From: Acinetobacter sp. ANC 4178
Lineage (GTDB): Bacteria > Pseudomonadota > Gammaproteobacteria > Pseudomonadales > Moraxellaceae
Direction of reading: 5' to 3'
Length of the DNA: 64,000 nucleotides
Assembly: GCF_004331175.1 (NCBI RefSeq)
Contig: NZ_SJOD01000001.1
Location: 372,001-436,000, forward strand
Below the pieces are notes generated by a model. That model had not been told where the DNA came from, searched no databases, and worked only from the letters and a program-made list of their open reading frames with translations. The stretch's first letter is position 1. Every line of letters begins with the position of its first letter. Positions 1 to 7,680 of the stretch are shown here, piece after piece. The translations under genes and the position numbers were made by a program.

Positions 1-33
1 AACTTAAAAACCAAATCTATTAAAATTGACCAA

Positions 34-1092
34 TCAAGCCGCATCTTTCGGAGCTTTATCGTCCTTTACTGCTTCCGCCTTCGGCACTTCCACCTTTGGC
101 GTCAAATCCTTCACAGCTTTTATAAAGTCGGTATTCGCCTTAATGTTTTCATGCATAAGGTTTTCACCACCTGTATAGCTTTCATGGTGAATGCCATTAC
201 CAAAATACTTATATGCAAGATCGAAATGAACTTTATCTTGCATATCCTGAGGAAGTTCTTTGATAAATCGCGGCAATGCTATCAATTCTTTAGAAGTACG
301 GTAAGCATCATCAGCTAAACGACGGTACATAAAGGATCGTTTTAATAAAAATGCTAATAATGTTGTAGAAAGAATCAATAAAGATATCTTTTGAATATAA
401 AATTCTGTTAATAAATCCCCATGAATTTTATTTGTAAAACTTACTTTTAAAGAGAATATATTTACTTCAGGAATATAAACTTTAGCTCCTAAAAAATACA
501 AAATTAAAATTAAAATTAAAACATAGAATGCTTTCTCATATCTTTTTGATATTTTATCGAATTTAACAGCATCATTCTCATATATTTTTTGAGCTTCTCT
601 ATGTTTATAATCATCACTCATTAATTCCAATCTTTCATATTCTTCATTTATTTTACTTCGAGTATTTTCAATATCTTCAAAAACTTGCTTTTGCTCTTCA
701 CTTACATCTCTATCTCTATTTTTTTTGAGTTCACCATCCAGTTTCATATCAACATTTTGAAGAAGATCAAACACACTAAACAAAGGTATTGATTGTTTTC
801 CTTCTGAATCCAAACGGATAACCAAACTATTTAATTCATTTATTTTATTATCTAAATATAAAAAAATAGACTCATGGCTATCTTTATCATCTTTAATTAT
901 CCCTATTTTATGAAGAATCTCATCGAAATAATTTATACAATAATCTTTTATTTTATTATTATCCTTGTTAAGACTATCTACATTTCTCCCTGGGAATAAA
1001 TGCTCTAGACTAATAGGGTGGATATTATAATGATCAATAAATGATGTTTTTGTTTCTTCTAAAAGCTCTAACATTTGATCTACTTCACCCAT
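34..1092 (-). CDS. Membrane protein of unknown function, element cargo
   Basis: I do not recognise this protein. The predicted topology is a long soluble, charged, partly coiled-coil N-terminal part of about 190 residues. Two hydrophobic segments follow, at roughly residues 190-205 and 235-255, and the tail is hydrophilic, rich in Lys, Ala, Glu and Pro. The ATG reading Met-Gly-Glu-Val is chosen because a G-rich Shine-Dalgarno-like stretch sits about 8 bases upstream. A TTG six codons earlier is in frame but has no such support. The gene is AT-rich compared with the primase in the same element, which fits late acquisition as cargo. Two membrane spans with a large cytoplasmic domain recall anti-phage effectors, but no catalytic motif is visible, so a defence role is only inference. 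Confidence 0.7.
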   Translation of the reverse strand: MGEVDQMLELLEETKTSFIDHYNIHPISLEHLFPGRNVDSLNKDNNKIKDYCINYFDEILHKIGIIKDDKDSHESIFLYLDNKINELNSLVIRLDSEGKQSIPLFSVFDLLQNVDMKLDGELKKNRDRDVSEEQKQVFEDIENTRSKINEEYERLELMSDDYKHREAQKIYENDAVKFDKISKRYEKAFYVLILILILYFLGAKVYIPEVNIFSLKVSFTNKIHGDLLTEFYIQKISLLILSTTLLAFLLKRSFMYRRLADDAYRTSKELIALPRFIKELPQDMQDKVHFDLAYKYFGNGIHHESYTGGENLMHENIKANTDFIKAVKDLTPKVEVPKAEAVKDDKAPKDAA

Positions 1093-1131
1093 CCCCAAAA
1101 CCCCACCCAATTCACAATTTTTTATAAAGTA

Positions 1132-1168
1132 TTGACGCGCATATAGTATCTAAGCTACTCTAAATTTA
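1132..1168 (+). promoter_or_regulatory. Candidate leader promoter with overlapping operator
   Basis: TTGACG at 1132-1137 could serve as the -35, with TACTCT at 1156-1161 as a weak -10 (18 bp spacer). The -10 overlaps AGTATCTAAG (1145-1154) and CTAAATTTA (about 1160-1168). Both strings recur in front of the XRE repressor near 4241-4268. This suggests the same repressor binds both promoters. The -10 is a poor match, so the exact promoter is uncertain. Confidence 0.4.
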
Positions 1169-1225
1169 CCACCCTACATCGGTGGGTTAGGCGTGAGAAC
1201 CTAAAATACTAACAGGCGTAAAAAA

Positions 1226-1249
1226 GTCCGCCCATGCGGCTATTTTTTT
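1226..1249 (+). terminator. Intrinsic terminator in the leader
   Basis: A CCGC/GCGG stem at 1228-1239 has a four-base loop and is followed by TTTTTTT at 1243-1249. It lies inside the leader after the first target segment. This is where premature termination of the leader transcript would be expected in a P4-type immunity circuit. Confidence 0.6.
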
Positions 1250-1264
1250 GCGTAAAATTCGGCT

Positions 1265-1369
1265 ATGCCTTTTTTGGTAGGCTGGATAGGGCAGCTTCGC
1301 GCTGGCCGTTACCTGTTAGGACGGTATTCTCACCCCTGTTCAGTCTGCCACCATTACCGTGAGAAGTGA
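1265..1369 (+). CDS. Ash/Icd-like leader peptide, 34 codons
   Basis: The frame starts MPFLVGWIGQ and ends with Cys-Ser-Val-Cys-His-His-Tyr-Arg-Glu-Lys before TGA. The Gly/Arg-rich run followed by SVCHH is the tail signature I associate with the short Ash (P4) and Icd-like proteins of enterobacterial prophages. The ORF overlaps the antisense part of the leader, so conservation here could reflect the RNA rather than the peptide. No convincing ribosome binding site precedes the ATG. Either a real small protein or a side effect of RNA conservation is possible. Confidence 0.4.
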   Translation: MPFLVGWIGQLRAGRYLLGRYSHPCSVCHHYREK

Positions 1370-1408
1370 TGGCGTCAGGCTTAAAAACTTGACTAACAGG
1401 ACAAGCCA

Positions 1409-1603
1409 ATGAAAACATTCGCTTCTACGCATTCGTGCACGCAAAATAAAGTACAAGAACACACCCCCATCTACGATCTAAGCGCGTACCTCCTACGCCA
1501 AAGAAAACTCAAACACCAAAAGCTGCTCAAAAACTTTGTCGAAGCCACAGTATTTATAAGCATGGCTGCTATGACCTTCTCCATTCTATTTTGGGGAGCA
1601 TAG
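1409..1603 (+). CDS. Small single-span membrane protein
   Basis: This 64-residue protein has a basic, soluble N-terminal part and one hydrophobic segment at about residues 44-63. I do not recognise a family. The second CTAACAGG target of the leader RNA ends nine bases before the ATG, so translation or transcription of this gene could be controlled by the antisense segment. The stop codon lies within the ribosome binding region of the next gene, so the two are probably co-translated. In P4 the corresponding position holds small early proteins, but no sequence equivalence is claimed. Confidence 0.55.
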   Translation: MKTFASTHSCTQNKVQEHTPIYDLSAYLLRQRKLKHQKLLKNFVEATVFISMAAMTFSILFWGA

Positions 1604-1605
1604 TC

Positions 1606-2430
1606 ATGAATGAAATCATCGACATCGAACATGCCGTCTATATACAGAATGACCTCATCAAAACCGACAGCTTAAAAGTTGCCGAATACTTTGATAAACG
1701 ACATACACACGTTCTAGAAAAGATCGCAAATCTAGATTGTTCACTTGAATTTACGTCAGCCAACTTTTCGGCTCACGTGCAACCTATTCAGGCTGGAGCT
1801 GTCACCCGCGAATCCAAATACTATGAAATGACCAAAGACGGCTTTATCTTTTTGGTCATGGGTTTTACTGGTGCAAAAGCAGCCCAAATCAAAGAAGCTT
1901 ACATCCAAGCCTTTAACCACATGGCAACCCAACTGCAAAACCAAAACATTTGTGGGGATGACCTTAAAACAGGTGCCATCGTCCAACTGGTGTCGGGCGG
2001 TCCACAACTCAGCGTCAGCCAACTCCTGACAAATGCTCAAGGTATTATCGAAACTGCCGAAGTCCTTTGGTTTCATCAACACAAACTACAAAAGGAAATT
2101 GTACCTATCGCCTGCCTATGTCCTTTGGGTGCATCGCCAGTACTGCAAAACATCTGGTCGCTCATTTACGACTACGGCATAGACCAACTCAACCACAGTG
2201 CAAAGCCCAACACCATTGCGCTAAACATCAGCCAACTGCTTGCCTGTATTCCAATTTTGCCACCCAAAAAGCAACTTATGCAGCAGTTAAAAACCAGTAC
2301 TGCACCATTCCCCCAGTGTATAGACCACTCTGTCGCTGTGCGTAGCACCATTGACCGTTCACTGTACCGATGCTTCGTATTCCAAGACAGCGCAAAGCCA
2401 CACAGCGCCTTGCATCTATCGTATACTTGA
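1606..2430 (+). CDS. Rha family phage regulatory protein
   Basis: The N-terminal 110 residues fit the Rha (pRha) family: residues such as KVAEYFDKRHTHVLEKI, then YYEMTKDGFIFLVMGFTG with the conserved Thr-Lys-Asp-Gly-Phe, and an amphipathic tail ending in QAFNHM. Rha was described as a regulator that interferes with growth of phages in hosts lacking integration host factor. The C-terminal 150 residues match nothing I recognise and vary between family members. The ATG at 1606 is preferred over an in-frame TTG at 1591 because GGGGAG lies eight bases upstream. It follows the small membrane protein directly. Confidence 0.8.
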   Translation: MNEIIDIEHAVYIQNDLIKTDSLKVAEYFDKRHTHVLEKIANLDCSLEFTSANFSAHVQPIQAGAVTRESKYYEMTKDGFIFLVMGFTGAKAAQIKEAYIQAFNHMATQLQNQNICGDDLKTGAIVQLVSGGPQLSVSQLLTNAQGIIETAEVLWFHQHKLQKEIVPIACLCPLGASPVLQNIWSLIYDYGIDQLNHSAKPNTIALNISQLLACIPILPPKKQLMQQLKTSTAPFPQCIDHSVAVRSTIDRSLYRCFVFQDSAKPHSALHLSYT

Positions 2431-2450
2431 ATTGGTTACAAATTCATGTT

Positions 2451-2477
2451 GTAGTGCGACATTACAGGTCGCACTAC
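2451..2477 (+). terminator. Strong hairpin after the Rha gene
   Basis: A perfect 10-bp stem (GTAGTGCGAC with its complement at 2468-2477) encloses a seven-base loop. It lies 20 bases past the Rha stop codon. There is no T-run after it, so it may stabilise the 3' end or act with Rho rather than as a classic intrinsic terminator. Confidence 0.45.
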
Positions 2478-2537
2478 CCTATATTTCGGTACAGATTTTT
2501 TAGAAAATAAACCCATGATCAATAGACAGGGGGAGCA

Positions 2538-2753
2538 ATGCATTCAACAATCGAAATTAACAGCCATAAAGATATGACTGCAGAACAAATACTGGAAGAA
2601 ATTCAATATCCACTTGAAAACTTAGAACTTATGCTTTCAGCACTTACAAAAATGCATTTAGACCACCCTCTTACGGGTGAAGAGTTAACAGCTCTTTTTA
2701 ACACGCTGCACTATCAAGTCGAGCGGATCTCCAAAGCGGTACAGAACAAATAA
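2538..2753 (+). CDS. Small hypothetical protein, 71 residues
   Basis: The ATG is preceded by GGGGGAG at good distance, which supports translation. The product is acidic and predicted mostly helical, with no cysteine pairs, signal peptide or membrane span. The stretch MTAEQILEEIQYPLENLELMLSAL-type suggests a two-helix bundle. I do not recognise a family. It sits between the Rha gene and a two-way terminator shared with the convergent Abi-like gene, so it closes the Rha transcription unit. Confidence 0.6.
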   Translation: MHSTIEINSHKDMTAEQILEEIQYPLENLELMLSALTKMHLDHPLTGEELTALFNTLHYQVERISKAVQNK

Positions 2754-2757
2754 AGAG

Positions 2758-2781
2758 AAACCCCAGCTTAGGCTGGGGTTT
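2758..2781. terminator. Bidirectional terminator
   Basis: AAACCCCAGC at 2758-2767 pairs with GCTGGGGTTT at 2772-2781 around a four-base loop. It serves the rightward small gene ending at 2753. It also overlaps the stop codon of the convergent Abi-like gene. Confidence 0.75.
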
Positions 2782-3826
2782 CATTAAAAATATTCGCCCA
2801 ATTTTCTGTCGAGAAAAAATCTTTATTATAAAATCTTAGAGCATACGGAATAGCACTATCATGAAAAAATTGACCAAAAATATAACTACTTTCTAATCCT
2901 TCATGAAGCAAAATATAAGTAGGAGCTAACCAAAACAAAGTAATTTGCTCATCTAAGTTCATTGAATTTTTTAATATATTTTCAAAAAAGTTTATATCTT
3001 CCACATTCTGCAATGTACTAATTAGAGCAATCAAATTAACGTAAATAGAAAAATAACTACGAAAATCATTAAATTCCTGATTATTATTACATTCCTTATG
3101 AAAAGATTCGGTTAGGTTACGAATATCATCATCCGAATATTTATCTAAATCTTTCCATTCGTTTTCAACCAAATGTTTAAACTTTTGCGAATAAAGTAAA
3201 AAAACATTGTAAGAACTATATTTTTTCCCTTGGTATTCTAGTTCAAATCTTTTAATTACTTCATTCTTATAATTCAGTAAACCATAAAATTTTGTCGTAA
3301 AAATTGCATTTCTAGATTCTTGAATTTGAGCATTATGCATTGATTCTGATAATGATAGCTGTTGTGCTGCTGTCTGTTCAGATTGTTTTAGTTGAATATC
3401 AGACAATTCTTTCGCATTAGCAATCTGTTGCTCAGTATCATCTCTCGCTTGCTTTAATTGTGCCTCAAGTGCTTTATTAGCCTGATCTAACTGCTGATTT
3501 AATGCCTGCCTTGCCTGTCTTAATTGTTTTGCAGTGGCATCTCTAGCTTGCTGTAATTGATTAGCCATAGCATCACGTGCATCTTTGTTTGCCTGTCGCT
3601 GTAGTAAAGTTGCATAAACTACGAAAGCTAAAGTAGCTGAAGTAAATAAGGTGTTTAAACTTCCGTAAATATCACCCAAAGTTCCAAAATCTTCTAATTT
3701 TGTTTTTTCAGAACCTATTTCTATCATTAACCATTTAAAAAATAAGGGAAACATCCCCCATCCAATGATTAATAAAATAAATGCAACTAAACCTAGTACA
3801 AATTTTTGGAGGGTTGTTAATCCCAT
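2768..3826 (-). CDS. Putative phage abortive infection protein, membrane anchored
   Basis: The first 80 residues hold two membrane spans (about 9-30 and 56-76) joined by a loop containing FGTLGDIYGSLNTLF. This matches the layout I know from the putative phage abortive infection family (Pfam PF16872): a Phe-Gly-x-Gly-Asp loop, then a second span leading into a coiled coil. Residues 90-166 form seven consecutive 11-residue repeats, followed by a 180-residue helical domain rich in aromatic residues. Such proteins are usually single genes in variable islands, as here, and no partner is visible. It is transcribed opposite to the Rha unit. Its start is just downstream of the XRE repressor stop and may share that transcript. 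An anti-phage role is inference. Confidence 0.6.
   Translation of the reverse strand: MGLTTLQKFVLGLVAFILLIIGWGMFPLFFKWLMIEIGSEKTKLEDFGTLGDIYGSLNTLFTSATLAFVVYATLLQRQANKDARDAMANQLQQARDATAKQLRQARQALNQQLDQANKALEAQLKQARDDTEQQIANAKELSDIQLKQSEQTAAQQLSLSESMHNAQIQESRNAIFTTKFYGLLNYKNEVIKRFELEYQGKKYSSYNVFLLYSQKFKHLVENEWKDLDKYSDDDIRNLTESFHKECNNNQEFNDFRSYFSIYVNLIALISTLQNVEDINFFENILKNSMNLDEQITLFWLAPTYILLHEGLESSYIFGQFFHDSAIPYALRFYNKDFFSTENWANIFNETPA
3329..3559 (-). repeat. Seven 33-bp repeats coding for hendecad coiled coil
   Basis: Residues 90-166 of the Abi-like protein divide without gaps into seven units of 11. Most begin Gln-Leu or Gln-Ile, with pattern QLxQARxAxxx: QLQQARDATAK, QLRQARQALNQ, QLDQANKALEA and so on. 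The early units are closest to each other and the later ones have diverged. Eleven-residue periodicity is typical of hendecad coiled coils with slight right-handed twist. Confidence 0.8.
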
Positions 3827-3856
3827 TATTTTTACTCTTATAAATGTTTAAAAAAT

Positions 3857-4198
3857 TTATTTAAATTGATTCGCATAAGTCTCAACAAGTGAAACCAATC
3901 CCCCACGCATTTCTTCACGCGTCTGTCTGTATAGCTCTAGCAGCTTTACTTCTTCATCAGAAAGCTCACCGCTTTTTACAGGTTGTTTGCCCCACAAAAT
4001 AAACGGAATGTTAAAGCCGTGGTCTTCCAGCTTGTCCAAATAGTCCGTGTTCAAAGGCTCGTTATGCTTCTCAAAACGCCCAACCGAGTTCTTTTTTACC
4101 CCAAGTATTTCTGCAAGTTCGTCCTGAGTCTGTATCCCCAAACGCTTCCGTTCTGCTTTTAAACGACCACCACGAGTCAATAAATCATCATTTTTCAT
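3857..4198 (-). CDS. XRE-family HTH repressor
   Basis: This 113-residue protein has a Cro/CI-type helix-turn-helix at about residues 10-65: RLKAERKRLGIQTQDELAEI followed by LGVKKNSVGRFEKH. A short helical tail probably dimerises. It lacks the LexA-like peptidase domain, so it would not be cleaved after DNA damage the way lambda CI is. It is divergent from the small protein and primase. The intergenic region holds repeated CTAAGTA and TAGTACTA-type words that are likely its operators. It is the natural candidate for keeping replication functions of the element silent. Confidence 0.85.
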   Translation of the reverse strand: MKNDDLLTRGGRLKAERKRLGIQTQDELAEILGVKKNSVGRFEKHNEPLNTDYLDKLEDHGFNIPFILWGKQPVKSGELSDEEVKLLELYRQTREEMRGGLVSLVETYANQFK

Positions 4199-4218
4199 AC
4201 TTTTTCCTAAAAAAGCAC

Positions 4219-4271
4219 TTGTAAAACACCATATTTAGTACTAAATTTAGAAACTCTAAGTATCTAAGTAC
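4219..4271 (+). promoter_or_regulatory. Primase-operon promoter with XRE operators
   Basis: TTGTAA at 4219-4224 and TAAATT at 4242-4247 are 17 bp apart and form a plausible promoter. The -10 lies inside palindrome CTAAATTTAG (4241-4250), next to TAGTACTA (4236-4243). Directly repeated CTAAGTA follows at 4256-4262 and 4264-4270. AGTATCTAAG (4259-4268) also occurs at 1145-1154 in the leader promoter. Confidence 0.55.
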
Positions 4272-4290
4272 GATTAATGGTGATTTTCGC

Positions 4291-4482
4291 ATGACTTCAA
4301 CAAACATTCAAACAAAACCAAAGCACACAGAACTAACCCAAGTACGTTGGACTAAAAAACAGCTCAAAGCCCTCAAGAAAATCGCATTCGAGAAAGACAC
4401 CAAAATTGCCATCTATATCCGTGATTTTATGGTCAAGCACCATCCCGAACTGCAAGACACCCCAAGCGACACGCAATTGTAA
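4291..4482 (+). CDS. Small basic protein, possible ribbon-helix-helix regulator
   Basis: In this 63-residue basic protein, the central part (residues 14-50) reads as a short strand, TQVRWT, then helix KKQLKALKKIAFEKD, then a second helix IAIYIRDFMVKHH. Strand-helix-helix of this size is the Arc/CopG-type ribbon-helix-helix outline. It is the first gene rightward of the candidate repressor promoter and precedes the primase by about 90 bases. By position it could be an excisionase, copy control or antirepressor protein. The fold is inferred from the pattern alone. Confidence 0.5.
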   Translation: MTSTNIQTKPKHTELTQVRWTKKQLKALKKIAFEKDTKIAIYIRDFMVKHHPELQDTPSDTQL

Positions 4483-4575
4483 TCAAAGCAGTTTTTATAC
4501 ACATCGCATTGCTACAAAAAAGCAAAAAAGTACACAAACTCATACAGTTAAGTCGTTAAATTTTAGTGGGTCTAC

Positions 4576-7296
4576 ATGTCAAATATTAACGTTCTCATCG
4601 ACGAAAAAATAAATCAGCTCTTCAGCTTTAAGCGGGTTGGCGACTGGTATCGTCAGGGAATCTGCCCAAACTGTGGTAAGAAAGAACTCTACACACATGC
4701 AATCAATCCGCGTGTGGTCAAATGCGCCCGTCTTAACAAATGCGGCTATGAAGAGCACGTCAAAGAAATCTGTGAAGACCTATTCAAAGACTGGTCGAAA
4801 GACTTTCCACGCACCAAAGAAAACCCACATGCCGCAGCAGATGCTTACCTGCTTCATGCGCGTGGTTTGGACCCCAACCTGCTCAGAGGTTTATACACCC
4901 AAGAACTATTCAGAAACGACCTCAAATACCCAAACGAAGTCACCGCAACCGTCCGCTTTAAACTGGCAGATGGCATTTATTGGGAACGCTTTATTGACCG
5001 TCCAGAGCGTTTTGGTCGCCAAAAAGCAAACTTCATAGGCAAATACGAGGGTCATGCATGGACTCTAGACAAGCTCGATGCCCTCTGTAATGCACCTTCT
5101 ATCTGGATTACTGAAGGTATTTTTAACGCTATTGCGCTTAGTTTTAGCAAACAGCCCAGCATTGCTACCCTTTCAACCTCTAACTATCCAAGCATCATCC
5201 TTAAGCAAATTGCCGACCGTTGTATCGAACTCAAAAAAGACCGTCCGCGTCTACGTTGGGCATTCGATAACGACAAAGCAGGCAAAAAAGCGATCAAGAA
5301 GTTTCACCTTCGTGCCTTACAGGAAAAATGGGATTCTACCGCAGCCCTGCCATCAGGTACTTTGGACTGGAATGACCTTTACCAACGCGACCAACTGCAT
5401 TCCGAATACCGCGACCAGTACAAACACTATGGCGAACTGCTTATCGCAGAGTCTCCAGAGCAAGCAGGTTTACTCATTTACAACTACAAAGATGCGCGCA
5501 GAAAAACCTTCTGGTTTAACCACAACTTTCGCTTGTACTGGTTCAACCTCGATATGGACAAATACACCAAAGAACTGGAACGCATCGAAGCAGATCCAGA
5601 GCGTGATTTACTACTCGATAACCAAAAGCGAGAACTGGCTTTACAGCAATGTGCTGCCGTTTCCGAAATCTGTAATCGTCAGCTCAACCCACTGTATTTT
5701 CAGCGCAATGAAATTACCGATGAGTCCTGGTACTACTTCCAAATTTTAGACTCAGAAAAGGAAATGAAAGCCACCTTTACTGCGGACCAAATTTCGGCAA
5801 AAGGTAAGTTTGGTCCACGCCTGTTGTCGGTTCAGGTCGGTGCATGGTGGACGGGCAATGACCATCAACTCTTAACCTTCATGAAAAACCAAACCGAGCG
5901 TTTACGTGAAGTTAAAACCATCGACTTTATTGGCTATAGCAAAGAATTTAAGGCGTACATTTTCAACCAACATGCTGTCTACAAAGGACAAGTGATTGAG
6001 ATTAACGACCATGACTTCTACAAAGTCGGTCGTATTGAATTAAAGACCTTGGCAAACAGCCCAAATGTTCAGCTCAATCCAAAATCTACCTTTCAACCGA
6101 CATGGTGGAAAGACTTTTACCGTGTCCGTGGCGCAAAAGGACTCATCGCTCTGGCGTGGTGGACAGGCTCATACTTTGCAGAGCAAATTCGCGCTATGCA
6201 CAGCTCTTTCCCTTTTATCGAAATTGTCGGAGAAGCAGGTGCAGGTAAATCCCGCCTCATCGAATTTATGTGGAAGCTCTCAGGTCGACCAGACTACGAA
6301 GGTTTCGATGCCAACAAATCCACCAATGTCGCGGTGTACCGTAATTTCGCCCAAATCTCAAACTTGCCAGTGGTGCTGATTGAGGGCGACCGCAATGACC
6401 AAAACGGTAATGCCGTCGGTAAGCCCAAGTTTTCATGGGATGAACTGAAAGATGCCTACAACGGTCGTGCCATTCGCTCTAAAGGTTTAAAAACCGCAGG
6501 CAATGAAACCTATGAGCCGCCTTTCCGTGGTGCCATCATGATTAGTCAAAATACCGCTATTCAGGCATCCGAGGCGATTTTGACCCGTACTTTACACCTC
6601 TACTTCGACCGTAAAGGACAGTCCCTCGAAACCAAACGCATCGTCGATGAACTCGACCGCATGAACATTGAAGATGCCTGCATCTACATGACCCATTGCC
6701 TTCGTCATGAAACAGCTTTTCTTCAAACCTATGCAGAGAAGCTCGATCAAATAGAAAAAGAGTTCCATAACAACGGTATTACCCATACCCGTATTGCGCT
6801 ATGCCACGCCCAAGTTTCAGCCCTGATTGATGCCTTGGCAAAGCACGTTTTGCACGATGTTTTAGACCTTGAAGATGTCTGTGCCGCCAAAGACATGCTG
6901 TTCGACATGGCACACGAACGCGTCAAACAGCTCAATGGAGATCACCCATTGGTTGAACAGTTCTGGGACGTTTATGAATACCTCAATTCAAGCCGTTCTA
7001 GCGACTTCTCAATTAACCATTTCGAGCATGATGCGCACCAAATTGCCATCAATCTAAACGAAGTCTACAAAGTTGCTGCCAAAAACTATCAGCAGGTCCC
7101 AGACATCAAAGAAATGAAGAACCTTTTGACCTCCAGCCGACGCTATAAGTTTGTCGATAAAAGCCGAGTCGTTAAAAGCCACCGCTACCCTGCGGACGAA
7201 GTAAAAAACGCACTGGAAGACCGAACCCTACGTGAACACACCGTTCGCTGTTGGATATTCCAAAATCCTGCCATTTCAGGAACACCCAACTCATGA
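4576..7296 (+). CDS. P4 alpha-like primase-helicase (zinc finger, Toprim, P-loop)
   Basis: This replication protein has 906 residues. A zinc finger is near the N-terminus with Cys30, Cys33, Cys50 and Cys56. A Toprim-like segment follows, with WITEGIFNAIAL at about 175-186 and WAFDNDKAGKKA near 230, giving the Glu and Asp-x-Asp metal ligands. A Walker A motif, GEAGAGKS, sits near residue 555, followed by VVLIEGD as probable Walker B. The order matches phage P4 alpha and related DUF927-type primases of integrative elements, which combine priming and helicase activity at the element origin. It is transcribed with the small basic protein before it. The tail (last 150 residues) is unassigned and may bind the origin. 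Confidence 0.8.
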   Translation: MSNINVLIDEKINQLFSFKRVGDWYRQGICPNCGKKELYTHAINPRVVKCARLNKCGYEEHVKEICEDLFKDWSKDFPRTKENPHAAADAYLLHARGLDPNLLRGLYTQELFRNDLKYPNEVTATVRFKLADGIYWERFIDRPERFGRQKANFIGKYEGHAWTLDKLDALCNAPSIWITEGIFNAIALSFSKQPSIATLSTSNYPSIILKQIADRCIELKKDRPRLRWAFDNDKAGKKAIKKFHLRALQEKWDSTAALPSGTLDWNDLYQRDQLHSEYRDQYKHYGELLIAESPEQAGLLIYNYKDARRKTFWFNHNFRLYWFNLDMDKYTKELERIEADPERDLLLDNQKRELALQQCAAVSEICNRQLNPLYFQRNEITDESWYYFQILDSEKEMKATFTADQISAKGKFGPRLLSVQVGAWWTGNDHQLLTFMKNQTERLREVKTIDFIGYSKEFKAYIFNQHAVYKGQVIEINDHDFYKVGRIELKTLANSPNVQLNPKSTFQPTWWKDFYRVRGAKGLIALAWWTGSYFAEQIRAMHSSFPFIEIVGEAGAGKSRLIEFMWKLSGRPDYEGFDANKSTNVAVYRNFAQISNLPVVLIEGDRNDQNGNAVGKPKFSWDELKDAYNGRAIRSKGLKTAGNETYEPPFRGAIMISQNTAIQASEAILTRTLHLYFDRKGQSLETKRIVDELDRMNIEDACIYMTHCLRHETAFLQTYAEKLDQIEKEFHNNGITHTRIALCHAQVSALIDALAKHVLHDVLDLEDVCAAKDMLFDMAHERVKQLNGDHPLVEQFWDVYEYLNSSRSSDFSINHFEHDAHQIAINLNEVYKVAAKNYQQVPDIKEMKNLLTSSRRYKFVDKSRVVKSHRYPADEVKNALEDRTLREHTVRCWIFQNPAISGTPNS

Positions 7297-7365
7297 AAAT
7301 ACAAAACAACAGTAGAAACTTAACTCATGCACAATTCAAAACAGTGGTACACAAGGGAGGCGTAA

Positions 7366-7644
7366 ATGGCTGAGTACGTGATTACGGTTGAAGCAGACCG
7401 AGCACCTGAAATTTTACTGGGTCAAAAACTCTTTGGTGGCAAAGTCACAGCCCTAAATTTAGGTAAACGTAAACTCGTATCTGCCTCAGAACTTGCCGAA
7501 AAATATGGTTTATCCAATACCACAGTCCGAACCAAACTGGCAACCATTAACCAGGGAACCTGTGGTAAACATTTATATGACCCTGAACTGGCAGATGCCA
7601 TGCTGTCCAAAACCTCTCGCACCCATAGACGCAGAAAGGAATAA
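7366..7644 (+). CDS. Small HTH DNA-binding protein
   Basis: GGGAGG lies six bases before the ATG. The 92-residue protein has a helix-turn-helix at about residues 44-65, SASELAEKYGLSNTTVRTKL. A wing-like GTCGKHLYDPELADAM follows, and the tail is very basic (SRTHRRRKE). The recognition segment resembles those of excisionase-like and AlpA-like proteins, though it is not a clear AlpA. It lies after the primase and faces the integrase, a common place for a recombination directionality factor. That role is inferred from position. Confidence 0.6.
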   Translation: MAEYVITVEADRAPEILLGQKLFGGKVTALNLGKRKLVSASELAEKYGLSNTTVRTKLATINQGTCGKHLYDPELADAMLSKTSRTHRRRKE

Positions 7645-7660
7645 GAAAAACCAATTAATC

Positions 7661-7680
7661 ACCCGCCTTGCGCGGGTTTA
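7661..7680 (+). terminator. Terminator between HTH gene and integrase
   Basis: An ACCCGC/GCGGGT stem with a five-base loop is followed by TTTA. It ends the rightward primase unit and overlaps the integrase stop codon. The T-run is short. Confidence 0.55.

Larger units (their letters stand above)
1193..1400 (+). ncRNA. Leader resembling P4 CI antisense immunity RNA
   Basis: The central segment at 1312-1333 begins CCTGTTAG and ends TTCTCAC. It is complementary at both ends to the upstream segment 1193-1216 (GTGAGAA...CTAACAGG). A second set of the same target words lies downstream: GTGAGAA at 1359-1365 and CTAACAGG at 1393-1400. Target, antisense, target is the order of seqA, seqB (within CI RNA) and seqC in the phage P4 immunity leader, where pairing causes early transcription termination. 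A GC hairpin with a run of seven T lies between the first target and the antisense segment. The pairing and the neighbouring P4-type genes are seen directly; the function is inferred. Confidence 0.55.

Noticed and set aside
4637..7057. Several long alternative frames inside the primase gene
   Set aside because: They lie wholly within the primase in other frames, have no ribosome sites and no recognisable motifs, whereas the primase frame has clear domains.
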